From positions 744,001-808,000 of the forward strand of contig NZ_VISE01000001.1 of assembly GCF_007827275.1 (NCBI RefSeq): a stretch of 64,000 nt of DNA, read 5' to 3'. Positions 40,406 to 49,230 of this stretch are shown in pieces. The notes under the pieces are model-generated. The model saw only the letters and a program-made list of their open reading frames with translations, was not told the origin of the DNA and did no database searches. A program made the position numbers and the translations under genes. The first letter of the stretch is position 1; every line of letters starts with the position of its first letter. Source of the DNA: Gillisia sp. Hel_I_86 (GTDB lineage: Bacteria > Bacteroidota > Bacteroidia > Flavobacteriales > Flavobacteriaceae).

Positions 40406-41092
40406 TTAGTTTGTACTTTCTTGGTCTTGTTCCGCATTGGCATCGGCACCTAAAATGGTTTCATCAGCATTTACTGCAGGAACTAGATTCTTTTTTACGG
40501 AAGCCGTATCACTTTGAAATGTTCTTTCAGGTTTTCCTTCCAAAGTTCCTTTCAACTTCATCACATAATGATCTATTTGCCAACGTTCTTCGATAGTTGT
40601 TTGTGAGGCATAAGACCCCATGGAGTTTATCCCATAGTACATAACGTGATAGATACTACCTTCCGTAATCGCCCTTCCCGCATCGTCATAACTAGGTACC
40701 CCCAATATTTTTTCCCGTTCTACCAAGATCCCTTTTCCGTCTCCTTGATCTCCATGACAAACCGCACAGTAAATTGTATACAATTGTTGCCCTGCAGCGA
40801 TATTCTTTTCAGAATAAGGCAACGGGTTGGTTAACTGCGCTTTAGATTGCAAATAACCATCAAAAGAATTTTCGAAGCCGTAAGGAGTCCACCCTCTTGG
40901 GATGGTACCTTCCACCGGTAACTTAGCTTCTTGCCCATTTACAAAAATATCGTACTCTCCAAAAGCTTCGTAAGGTACAGGCTCGTACATATCGGGGAAA
41001 TATTGATAGTTGGGCTTCTCTTTATTGAAACAAGAGGTAGCCGTAGCAACAACAAGGAATAAAACTATTGATTTATGAAATAAACTTTTCAT
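40406..41092 (-). CDS. actE: Alternative complex III subunit ActE (monohaem cytochrome c lipoprotein)
   Basis: A 228-residue protein with a lipoprotein signal: the hydrophobic stretch V-L-F-L-V-V-A-T-A-T-S-C places Cys21 at the lipobox. One haem c site, C-A-V-C-H (109-113), is followed by G-D-Q-G-D-G-K-G. The likely axial Met is in Y-G-I-N-S-M-G-S-Y-A. It is exported and would carry electrons from ActA/ActB toward the oxidase. The last 40 residues are Ala/Glu/Asp-rich, probably a flexible tail. It follows actD by 9 bp. Confidence 0.93.
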   Translation of the reverse strand: MKSLFHKSIVLFLVVATATSCFNKEKPNYQYFPDMYEPVPYEAFGEYDIFVNGQEAKLPVEGTIPRGWTPYGFENSFDGYLQSKAQLTNPLPYSEKNIAAGQQLYTIYCAVCHGDQGDGKGILVEREKILGVPSYDDAGRAITEGSIYHVMYYGINSMGSYASQTTIEERWQIDHYVMKLKGTLEGKPERTFQSDTASVKKNLVPAVNADETILGADANAEQDQESTN

Positions 41093-41101
41093 TCTGTCTA
41101 A

Positions 41102-41626
41102 TTAATTTTCAATTAATTTAATTTCAAGAGCTCCCGTATCGTATAAGAATTTGGAAAGTTCTTCTACACTATGGCTTGCCACATCAATTTCCATTAAGAA
41201 ATGATCGTCTGTAGTTCGTACATCGGGGTTTTCGGCAGCTTTATAAGGCCATAATTTACTTCTCATATAAAAAGTAATAACCATAAGGTGAGCTGCAAAA
41301 AACACTGTAAGTTCAAAGATAATTGGCACAAAAGCGGGAGAATTCTGCACAAAGCTGAAACTTGGCTTTCCACCAATGTTTTGTGGCCAATCCTCTATCA
41401 TCATATAGTTCATCATTATTATTGATACAATCAAGCCTATTACTCCATATATAAAAGAAGCTATTGCCAAACGGGTTGGCTCTAGCCCCATTGCTTTGTC
41501 CAAACCGTGAACAGGAAATGGTGAATAAATCTCAGAGATGTGGTAACGGGCGTTACGAACTTGCTTTACTGCTTGTAGCAATAAATCATCATCGGTATAA
41601 ATAGCGTGTATTACTTTTGATGCCAT
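41102..41626 (-). CDS. actD: Alternative complex III subunit ActD (DUF3341)
   Basis: A 174-residue protein with two hydrophobic segments (near residues 57-76 and 97-117) and a DUF3341-type N-terminus (A-I-Y-T-D-D-D-L-L-L-Q-A-V-K-Q-V). The segment S-P-F-P-V-H-G-L-D-K-A-M-G-L is highly typical of the family. ActD is a small structural subunit of alternative complex III. It lies 5 bp after actC. Confidence 0.95.
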   Translation of the reverse strand: MASKVIHAIYTDDDLLLQAVKQVRNARYHISEIYSPFPVHGLDKAMGLEPTRLAIASFIYGVIGLIVSIIMMNYMMIEDWPQNIGGKPSFSFVQNSPAFVPIIFELTVFFAAHLMVITFYMRSKLWPYKAAENPDVRTTDDHFLMEIDVASHSVEELSKFLYDTGALEIKLIEN

Positions 41627-41631
41627 CCTAA

Positions 41632-43425
41632 TTAGTTATTATTATTAAGTTTTATTGCCTGAGCAACCCAATCTTCTCTTCTATTTTCCTGAGGGAAATT
41701 CTCTATAAGCTCATTCAACAATTCAAAATCCATTGATTCCAATCTGCTTACTTGAGCAAAAGTGTAAATTCCTACTTGGTGCAGACGTTGTTGCAATATG
41801 GGTCCAGCAGCTTTCAATTTGGTAAGATCGCTGGCGGTTTGAATTGCAGGATCGTACACCCCAATTCTGGAAAGCATTTGATCCAACTTATCTTTTTGAA
41901 CTTCTGATGTTATTAATACGTCCGCATTTACAGTCCCTTCATGGCTATCGTTGGTACCCTTATTCATTTGGCGATGTAAACCATGAGCTTCATTTGCTGG
42001 AGGATCTGCCATAAAAGCCGAGTTATGATGATCTGCGTGATCTCCATGGTCTGCACGCAATTTCTTGTACATGGCTCCAGAAGATTTTAGGATTGTTTTT
42101 ACTTCTGCTTGCGCAATCACTGGGAAAGAACGTGCATACAATAAGAACAATACAAAGAAGAATCCAATGGTCCCAATAAATATCCCAATATCAACGAATG
42201 TAGGCGAGAACATCGTCCAAGAAGAGGGTAAATAATCACGGTGCAAGGAGGTCACAATAATTACAAAACGTTCGAACCACATCCCGATGTTTACAACGAT
42301 AGAGATGAAAAAAGAGAACATGATACTTCTTCTTAATTTTGGGAACCACATGAATTGGGGAGAGAAAACATTGCACGTCATCATCGCCCAATAAGCCCAC
42401 CAGTAAGGCCCGGTTGCCCTGTTAAGGAAAGCATACTGCTCGTATTCCACGCCAGAATACCAAGCTACAAACAACTCTGTAATATAAGCGACACCTACAA
42501 TAGAACCTGTAATCATGATTACAATGTTCATTAATTCGATATGCTGAACCGTAATATAGTCTTCAAGATTGGACACTTTTCTCATAATGATCAAAAGTGT
42601 ATTTACCATTGCAAATCCAGAGAATACCGCTCCAGCAACAAAGTACGGAGGGAAAATGGTGGTGTGCCATCCTGGAATTACCGAAGTAGCAAAGTCAAAA
42701 GATACAATGGTGTGTACCGAAAGTACTAAGGGGGTTGCCAATCCTGCAAGTACCAAAGATACTTCTTCAAAACGTTGCCAATCTTTTGCGCGGCCACTCC
42801 ATCCAAAAGATAGAATTCCGTAGATCTTTTTGTTGAAAGGCGTAATTGCCCTATCCCGGATCATTGCAAAATCCGGAAGCAAACCTGTCCACCAGAATAC
42901 AAGTGATACCGATAAGTATGTAGAAATTGCGAATACATCCCAAAGCAATGGAGAGTTAAAGTTTACCCATAACGAACCAAACTGGTTTGGTATTGGCAAT
43001 ACCCAATATGCCAGCCATGGACGACCCATATGGATAATTGGGAATAAACCTGCTTGCATTACAGAGAAAATGGTCATTGCTTCTGCAGACCGGTTAATTG
43101 CCATTCTCCATTTTTGACGGAACAATAGTAATACCGCAGAAATAAGGGTTCCTGCGTGCCCGATACCTACCCACCAAACAAAGTTGGTAATATCCCAGGC
43201 CCATTCCACAGTCTTGTTTAATCCCCAGGTTCCAATTCCTGTAGAAACGGTATAAATTATACAACCTAATCCCCAAAGAAAAGCGACCAGTGCAATAGAA
43301 AAAACTATCCACCAGTGTTTGTTCGCCCGACCTTCAACAGGTGCAGCCACATCTATGGTTACATCGTGATAGCTCTTGTTCCCGGTAATTAAAGGCTTTC
43401 TAATAGGTGCTTCGTAATGAGACAT
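41632..43425 (-). CDS. actC: Alternative complex III subunit ActC (NrfD/PsrC-like quinol oxidation subunit)
   Basis: A 597-residue membrane protein with about ten hydrophobic segments up to residue ~430. It resembles polysulfide reductase NrfD: W-W-V-G-I-G-H-A-G-T-L-I-S-A, H-M-G-R-P-W-L-A-Y-W and S-V-H-T-I-V-S-F-D-F. The His and Asp residues are likely quinol-site and proton-path residues by family analogy. Residues ~530-597 form a soluble C-terminal tail (L-T-K-L-K-A-A-G-P-I, H-Q-V-G-I-Y-T-F-A-Q-V). This tail looks like a helix-hairpin-helix or DUF4332-type domain and is not part of the basic NrfD fold. Confidence 0.95.
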   Translation of the reverse strand: MSHYEAPIRKPLITGNKSYHDVTIDVAAPVEGRANKHWWIVFSIALVAFLWGLGCIIYTVSTGIGTWGLNKTVEWAWDITNFVWWVGIGHAGTLISAVLLLFRQKWRMAINRSAEAMTIFSVMQAGLFPIIHMGRPWLAYWVLPIPNQFGSLWVNFNSPLLWDVFAISTYLSVSLVFWWTGLLPDFAMIRDRAITPFNKKIYGILSFGWSGRAKDWQRFEEVSLVLAGLATPLVLSVHTIVSFDFATSVIPGWHTTIFPPYFVAGAVFSGFAMVNTLLIIMRKVSNLEDYITVQHIELMNIVIMITGSIVGVAYITELFVAWYSGVEYEQYAFLNRATGPYWWAYWAMMTCNVFSPQFMWFPKLRRSIMFSFFISIVVNIGMWFERFVIIVTSLHRDYLPSSWTMFSPTFVDIGIFIGTIGFFFVLFLLYARSFPVIAQAEVKTILKSSGAMYKKLRADHGDHADHHNSAFMADPPANEAHGLHRQMNKGTNDSHEGTVNADVLITSEVQKDKLDQMLSRIGVYDPAIQTASDLTKLKAAGPILQQRLHQVGIYTFAQVSRLESMDFELLNELIENFPQENRREDWVAQAIKLNNNN

Positions 43426-43461
43426 ATCCTTTTATAATTGATTCTTTACTAATTTTAATTT

Positions 43462-46400
43462 TTAAGCTTCTGAAGTATTTCTAACCTTGGTTTGATACAT
43501 CACATTTGGCTTGGTTCCAACAGATTCCAATAAGTGATACATTCTCTTATCTTCAACTTTGGTAAGAATTTTAGCTTCCTTATCGTTCACATCCCCAAAG
43601 ACCATAGCGCCTTTATCACATGCTGCAGAACACGCTGTATGGAACTCTCCATCTTCTATGACCCTACCCTCGCGCTTAGCATCAAGGATCGTTTTCTGTG
43701 TTTTTTGAATACACATAGAACATTTTTCCATAACACCTCTAGAACGTACAGTAACATCTGGGTTCAATACCATTCTACCTAGGTCATTGTTCATATTATA
43801 ATCAAACTCATCGTTCTTGGCATATTTGAACCAGTTAAAACGACGCACTTTATAAGGACAGTTGTTTGCACAATATCTCGTACCCACACATCTGTTATAA
43901 ATCATTTGGTTTTGACCCTGACGACCGTGGGATATTGCCGCAACAGGACAAACAGTCTCACAAGGTGCATGGTTACAATGTTGGCACATTACCGGTTGGA
44001 AAACCACTTGAGGATTATCTGCTGGGGATTCCATTTCTGCTAGCTGAGACAAGGAATCTCCCAATCCAGAAATATCTTCTTTCTTTTCTATATCTTCTGT
44101 AAAAGTATCTTCAGAAGAATAGTATCTGTCTATACGCAACCAGTGCATATCCCTAGATTTTCTGATCTCTTGTTTTCCAACAACAGGAACGTTGTTTTCA
44201 GAATGACATGCAATTACACAAGCCCCACATCCGGTACACGCATTTAAATCTATTGAAAGATTGAAGTGATGTCCTATTCCCATATCAAAACTCTCCCAAA
44301 GATCCACTTCTGGCGAAGTTACCGGGGTTTCAATATGATTTAAAGAAACTTCCGGAATTTTGTTATACGCATTTTTATCTTTGGTATTGAAGATCTCCAA
44401 GGTAGTCTCCTTGATGATATCCCCCCTACCCATAAGCGTGTTTTGCAACTGAACGCTTGCAAACTCATGAACCCCAGCAACTTTTTCGATATTTACATAC
44501 TGAACAGTACTGAAATCTTTATATAGCGGATAAGCATTAACACCTACCTGCATTTCCTTTTGAATTCCTTCTTTCTTCCCATAACCCAGCGCAAGACCAA
44601 CAGATCCCTTTGCCTGACCAGGCTGAATAAGTACAGGAACATTTTTCAACTCCACTCCATCCATTTTAATGTTCACATAGCTACCGTTTAAGGCTCCATT
44701 TGCAACATTTTCATTTATAAGCTCTAACTTATCTGCATCTTCCCTGGATATTGTTAAGTAGTTGTCCCAAGATGATCTTGTAAGAGGGTCCGGCATTTCC
44801 TGCAACCAAGGGTTGTTGGCCTGTTGCCCATCTCCCATAGATATTTTGGTGTAAAGGCTTAACTGAAAACCTTTACCTTCTGAAGCTGCGCTTAGATTAC
44901 GAAGAGCAGCACCTGTATTGATTGTGCCTCCAACAAACCCTGGAGCAGGAATTGCACCTGAAGCAGGAGCAGTTCCTTCGAAAACACCGTCATGCAATGC
45001 AGTGTTCCAAGCATCTGTCCCTAAAGAGCTCCAAGTTTCCTTGATGTATTCGTAATAAGATTTATCAGCTCCAGTCCATTTTAACAAACTATCTTGAAAT
45101 TGTCTGGTATCAAACAAAGGTTTGATAGTAGGTTGCATCAAGCTGAAATTGTTCTTAGTGAATTGAACATCTCCCCAGCTCTCTAAGTAATGGGGCGTAG
45201 CTGCGATGAACTTGCACAATTTAGCCGTTTCATCTTCCTTCATGGAGAAAGCAACAGAAACTTCTATATCTTTTAATGCTTTTACAAATTCTTTTGAATT
45301 AGGCAAACTATACACTGGGTTCACCCCTGCAATTAAAATCGCACCGATGCGTCCATTCTGCATATCTTCTACCAACTTGGTAACAGCAGCTGCACTCCCT
45401 TGGCGGGTCATTTTTGGATTGGCGGTATCCATCACTTGGCTACCTAAAGCCTCATTGATCGCCAATACCAATGTCTGGGCATCTACATCTGTAAGCCCGG
45501 AAACAACTACTCCTTTACTTCCTGCTTTTCTTAATTGTGAAGCAGCTTTTACCACCGCATCGTCCAATTTACCAGATAGCTCACTGCTAGAAGAACCCCC
45601 AGCAATATAACCATATAACGCAGCTAAAACAGCACGTTGCTGTGCCGGAGTAACAGGGATACGTTTATCTGCATTTGCACCAGATAGAGACATATTAGAT
45701 TCAAACTGAATATGGCGAGACATTTTACCATTTTCAGGAATTCTTGTCTTGGCATAACCAGCATCATAACCACCACCTTGCCAATCTCCCAGAAAATCCG
45801 CACCTACGGAAACAATAGTTCCAGCTTTGGAAAAATCGTAATTTGGCAATGCCCTGGTTCCGTATTTAGCTTGAAAAGCACTTAATGCAGCATCTTCCGA
45901 AACTGTATCGTACACAACGTGCCGAACATCCCCAAATTTACCAGAAAATTCATTTATTAATTTTGAAGTAGAAGGACTCGCAAATGTTTGAGTTAAAAGA
46001 GCAAGCTCTCCGGTCACTCCTTCTAACGCAGCACCTACCTGAGCATCAAAATCTTCCCAAGACACATTCTGGCCATTAACCATTGGCCTTTTTACCCTTT
46101 TACTGTCATATAATGAAAGTACAGAGGCATTCACTCTTGCGTTTGCACCAGATCTTCCAGCGGACAATGTATTGTTATCAATTTTTATTGGACGTCCTTC
46201 GCGAGTCTTCACCAGTACGCTAGAAAAATCAAAACCATCTGCAATCGTAGTTGCATAATAGTTTGCAATTCCAGGCACAATTCTTTCCGGCTGCACTAAA
46301 TAAGGAATGGATTTAATAACCGGACCTTCACAAGCCGCCAAAGAAGCCGCTGCCGTACTAAAACCCACATATTTAAGGAAATCACGACGAGTTGTGGAAG

Positions 46401-46542
46401 AACTACTTAAAGAACCCTTATCTCCTAAAAACTCATCGGTAGGGATTTCTTCTGCAAACTCTTTTTGTTGGAGCGTCTCAACAATAGAGCTGTTTTCATT
46501 TAGCTCTTCAACACTTTTCCAGTATTTCTTGTTTGATGACAT
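43462..46542 (-). CDS. actB: Alternative complex III subunit ActB (molybdopterin-oxidoreductase-like plus Fe-S domain)
   Basis: A 1026-residue periplasmic subunit. Near residue 52 a twin-arginine motif (T-R-R-D-F-L-K-Y-V-G-F) is followed by S-L-A-A-C, so it is probably Tat-exported and lipid-anchored. The large first part resembles molybdopterin oxidoreductases, but in this family it binds no cofactor. The last ~260 residues hold four Fe-S ligand sets: C-T-G-C-G-A-C-V-I-A-C, C-Q-H-C-N-H-A-P-C-E-T-V-C-P, C-V-G-T-R-Y-C-A-N-N-C-P and C-S-M-C. It sits between actA (57 bp) and actC (36 bp). Confidence 0.96.
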   Translation of the reverse strand: MSSNKKYWKSVEELNENSSIVETLQQKEFAEEIPTDEFLGDKGSLSSSSTTRRDFLKYVGFSTAAASLAACEGPVIKSIPYLVQPERIVPGIANYYATTIADGFDFSSVLVKTREGRPIKIDNNTLSAGRSGANARVNASVLSLYDSKRVKRPMVNGQNVSWEDFDAQVGAALEGVTGELALLTQTFASPSTSKLINEFSGKFGDVRHVVYDTVSEDAALSAFQAKYGTRALPNYDFSKAGTIVSVGADFLGDWQGGGYDAGYAKTRIPENGKMSRHIQFESNMSLSGANADKRIPVTPAQQRAVLAALYGYIAGGSSSSELSGKLDDAVVKAASQLRKAGSKGVVVSGLTDVDAQTLVLAINEALGSQVMDTANPKMTRQGSAAAVTKLVEDMQNGRIGAILIAGVNPVYSLPNSKEFVKALKDIEVSVAFSMKEDETAKLCKFIAATPHYLESWGDVQFTKNNFSLMQPTIKPLFDTRQFQDSLLKWTGADKSYYEYIKETWSSLGTDAWNTALHDGVFEGTAPASGAIPAPGFVGGTINTGAALRNLSAASEGKGFQLSLYTKISMGDGQQANNPWLQEMPDPLTRSSWDNYLTISREDADKLELINENVANGALNGSYVNIKMDGVELKNVPVLIQPGQAKGSVGLALGYGKKEGIQKEMQVGVNAYPLYKDFSTVQYVNIEKVAGVHEFASVQLQNTLMGRGDIIKETTLEIFNTKDKNAYNKIPEVSLNHIETPVTSPEVDLWESFDMGIGHHFNLSIDLNACTGCGACVIACHSENNVPVVGKQEIRKSRDMHWLRIDRYYSSEDTFTEDIEKKEDISGLGDSLSQLAEMESPADNPQVVFQPVMCQHCNHAPCETVCPVAAISHGRQGQNQMIYNRCVGTRYCANNCPYKVRRFNWFKYAKNDEFDYNMNNDLGRMVLNPDVTVRSRGVMEKCSMCIQKTQKTILDAKREGRVIEDGEFHTACSAACDKGAMVFGDVNDKEAKILTKVEDKRMYHLLESVGTKPNVMYQTKVRNTSEA

Positions 46543-46599
46543 ATATATCTAGATATTACTTCTTAATTAATTACCCGATTGCCCAGGCCTGACTTTTTA

Positions 46600-47934
46600 T
46601 TAATAGTGACATTTTGCACATTCCAAACCACCTAACTGAGCAGCAGTCAATTCCTCTACTCCGTATTTTTTGGACAACTCTTCGTGAATCTTTTCGTAAT
46701 ATTCATTTCCAGCCATCTTCACGTTGGTCTCTCTATGGCAGTTAATACACCACCCCATAGTTAAAGGAGCATCTTGATAAACAACTTCCATCTCCTGGAT
46801 TGGGCCATGACATTTCTGACAATCGATCCCCGCAACAGAAACGTGTTGTGAGTGATTGAAATAAGCGAAATCCGGCAAGTTGTGAATTCTAACCCATTTT
46901 ACCGGCTTAGTTTCCCCAGTGTAAGCCTGATTTTCAGGATCCCAACCAGTCGCATCATAAAGTTTTTGGATTTCTTTATCGTAAAATTCTTTAGAATACT
47001 CATCTGTAGCTGTAGATTCTGCAACTTCCCCAATCGATTTATGACAGTTCATACAAACATTTAAAGATGGAATCCCTGACTGCTTTGAAGTTCTCGCAGA
47101 AGAATGACAAAATTTACAATCTATCTGGTTATCTCCCGCATGGATTCTATGGGAATAATGTATAGGTTGTATAGGCTGATATCCCTGATCCACTCCTACT
47201 TGCATAAAAAATCCATACACCAAATATCCACTGGCAAGTAAAACAATTACCGCAGTTACCAATACTAAAAATTGATTCTCCACAAAAGATTTATAAAGCG
47301 GTTTTCTTTTTTCCTTAACAGGAAGCTCCACCCCACCTGCAGCAGCAAAACTTCTAAGTGTCTTGTTCACCAAGAACAGCACAATTAGTAGCATGAACAA
47401 TACAAATGCCAGTATAACAAGAATCACATTGTTTGAAATCCCTCCTCCAGAACTCTCACCGCCACCCGATACCCCATCAACGGCCGCTACAGGAGTTGGT
47501 TTAGGCTGCTCTACATACGCAAGGATATCTCCAATCTCCGCCTCGGATAATTGAGGGAAGGCCGGCATTGCCGTTTTGTTGTACTCTTCGTAAATAGCAA
47601 CTGCCTGTGCATCTCCAGAGGCAATCATTCCAGCTGAATTATGGATCCATGAATCTATCCATGTCCTAGAGTATTTATCTGACACTCCGTTAAGAGCTGG
47701 CCCGATAGATTTAGAATAAGGTTTGTGACATGCTGCACATAGCGAATTGAATAATGCTTTACCATTTGCAGCATCCCCCGAGCTGGGTTCTGTAGCCTGG
47801 ACCTCTGAAGACTGCTCTGCTCCAGCTGGAACTTGAGCCTCCTGGGCATAATGTAAATTGGTAAATGAAAGCAGAAAAACCACGGAAAGCAGTAGTAATC
47901 TGGAAGTTGAATGGCGGAATTTCACCTTTTTCAT
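46600..47934 (-). CDS. actA: Alternative complex III subunit ActA (multihaem cytochrome c with fused N-terminal cytochrome c domain)
   Basis: A 444-residue protein with a signal peptide (L-L-L-L-S-V-V-F-L-L-S-F-T). Six CxxCH haem sites are visible. C-A-A-C-H (66-70) lies in a class I cytochrome c domain whose likely Met ligand is in T-A-M-P-A-F-P. C-K-F-C-H, C-M-N-C-H, C-Q-K-C-H, C-I-N-C-H and C-A-K-C-H lie between 273 and 443. Membrane segments lie near 168-190 and 221-243, between the two haem parts. The last five sites match the pentahaem ActA of other phyla; the first is an added domain. It is the first gene of the operon. Confidence 0.93.
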   Translation of the reverse strand: MKKVKFRHSTSRLLLLSVVFLLSFTNLHYAQEAQVPAGAEQSSEVQATEPSSGDAANGKALFNSLCAACHKPYSKSIGPALNGVSDKYSRTWIDSWIHNSAGMIASGDAQAVAIYEEYNKTAMPAFPQLSEAEIGDILAYVEQPKPTPVAAVDGVSGGGESSGGGISNNVILVILAFVLFMLLIVLFLVNKTLRSFAAAGGVELPVKEKRKPLYKSFVENQFLVLVTAVIVLLASGYLVYGFFMQVGVDQGYQPIQPIHYSHRIHAGDNQIDCKFCHSSARTSKQSGIPSLNVCMNCHKSIGEVAESTATDEYSKEFYDKEIQKLYDATGWDPENQAYTGETKPVKWVRIHNLPDFAYFNHSQHVSVAGIDCQKCHGPIQEMEVVYQDAPLTMGWCINCHRETNVKMAGNEYYEKIHEELSKKYGVEELTAAQLGGLECAKCHY

Positions 47935-48035
47935 ATTGTAAGTTGAATTAACGTCTTATGTTTGGCACGATATTTTATAACTATTGCTTATATAAAACTA
48001 TAAAAAACAGACATCGCACCCCTAAAATTCAGGCA

Positions 48036-48043
48036 CAAAAGTA
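48036..48043 (-). promoter_or_regulatory. Candidate -7 element for the act-cox operon
   Basis: TACTTTTG on the minus strand fits TAnnTTTG, about 100 nt before the actA start. No clear TTTG is found at the right distance upstream, so the call is tentative. The 232-bp gap to the divergent SPOR gene shows nothing else definite. Confidence 0.35.
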
Positions 48044-48166
48044 ACACTTAAAGTCGATTTTGGAAATGTTGCAGAAGTGTTAACACGTAATTTATAATAG
48101 TTCTAAATAATAAATACGCACCTTAATCAGTTATTTAATTTTACTTTTACACCAAATCTTTTTATA

Positions 48167-48559
48167 ATGAGAATATTAAAAATTAAAGATTGTTTTTTTA
48201 TAGGCGTTTTCCTCTTCGGAATTCAGCAAATTGGAGTAGCACAAACAGGGAAAGTTAACATTCAGCAGGACTCAAATATCCCTAATTTACTAGAGATAAA
48301 GACGGCAATGACCAAAGACGGAAAGCTTGGGGAGCGTTACAAGATCCAATTATATTATGGCGACAACAATTCTGCAAGTGATGTGATAAAGAAATTTAGG
48401 TCCCAATATTCCGAATGGCCTTCTCAAATAATCTACGAAACACCAAATTACAAAGTATGGATTGGGAATTTTAGGAACCGTTTAGAGGCAGATCGTGCGC
48501 TTATAAAGATAAAAGGTGATTTTCCTTCAGCATTCATACCAAAACCACAACGGGGATGA
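48167..48559 (+). CDS. SPOR domain-containing exported protein
   Basis: A 130-residue protein with a signal peptide (F-F-I-G-V-F-L-F-G-I-Q-Q-I-G-V-A-Q). Residues ~55-125 form a SPOR-type domain: Y-K-I-Q-L-Y-Y-G-D-N-N, Y-E-T-P-N-Y-K-V-W-I-G-N-F-R-N-R-L-E-A-D-R-A-L, and F-P-S-A-F-I. SPOR domains bind denuded septal peptidoglycan, so a role at the cell envelope or division site is likely but not shown. It diverges from actA and has its own terminator. Confidence 0.85.
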   Translation: MRILKIKDCFFIGVFLFGIQQIGVAQTGKVNIQQDSNIPNLLEIKTAMTKDGKLGERYKIQLYYGDNNSASDVIKKFRSQYSEWPSQIIYETPNYKVWIGNFRNRLEADRALIKIKGDFPSAFIPKPQRG

Positions 48560-48600
48560 TTAAGTTGAATTTTTTGCCGAAGTGGATATTCTAGAAATTT

Positions 48601-48628
48601 TAGCCTCATAGAAATATGAGGCTTTTTT
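48601..48628 (+). terminator. Intrinsic terminator after the SPOR gene
   Basis: AGCCTCATA / TATGAGGCT with a GAAA loop spans 48602-48623 and is followed by T6. It lies ~42 bp after the stop codon. Confidence 0.85.
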
Positions 48629-48639
48629 ATTGGAAGAGT

Positions 48640-49110
48640 TCCGACTTGTCATTCCGACGCTAGGAGGAATCCCATTTGGGTTCCCTAAGATTCTTCGCTC
48701 CACTGCGTTGCGCTCTGAATGACACTTTCGCTCTATGTCATTCCAGTGCTAGGAAGAAACTCATTTTAAGGTTGAGAAGTAATAGAAGGCTTTTCGTCTA
48801 CGCTAGCATTGATGTGTTTTTATTTATTCGTGAATCCAAGACCCTGAAACCAGTTCAGGGTGACGATGGGGAATTGTCGTCATGCTGAACTTGTTTCAGC
48901 ATCTGGACAAAAGAAAAAAAGATCCTGAAATAAATTCAGGATGACATTCAAAGGATGTGTCATTCCCACGGCAGGAGGAATCTCTTTTAAATAGAGGTAC
49001 CGCTTCATTGGGATTCTTCACTTCGCTGCTCTCGTTCAGAATGACACTTCTATCTTTTGTCATTCCAACGTCCCGTATCGGGATGAGGCAATCTATTTCA
49101 TTATAGGAAT
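48640..49110. repeat. Mosaic of intergenic repeats (copy D of the ~240-bp family plus GTCATTC-type palindromes)
   Basis: The 671-bp gap between converging SPOR and infB genes holds no gene. At 48648-48760 and 48957-49090 there are paired units of the kind GTCATTCCGACGCTAGGAGG / GGGATTCTTC and GAATGACA. Between them (48811-48950) lies a partial copy of the ~240-bp repeat: GTGTTTTTATTTATTCGTGA, CAGTTCAGGGTGACGATG, CGTCATGCTGAACTTGTTTC. CATTCC and GAATGA ends are inverted, so the region can form several long hairpins. Confidence 0.7.
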
Positions 49111-49169
49111 ATAAAAAAGACCCTTCTACAAAAGTACAGGGTAACAGTTTAATTATCCAATATCTAAAA

Positions 49170-49206
49170 GCAAAAAAGGCTGTTGGGATTTAATCCAAAC
49201 AGCCTC
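49170..49206 (-). terminator. Intrinsic terminator downstream of infB
   Basis: GGCTGTT with GGA pairs with TCC and AACAGCC (one mismatch) across 49179-49204. A six-base T run follows on the minus strand. It lies ~25 bp after the infB stop. Confidence 0.8.
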
Positions 49207-49230
49207 TTTTTAAATTTATAAGAATTACTC

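Noticed and set aside
48640-49110. Possible CRISPR-like array
   Set aside because: The repeats are few, irregularly spaced, inverted with respect to each other, and differ in length. No cas genes are present.
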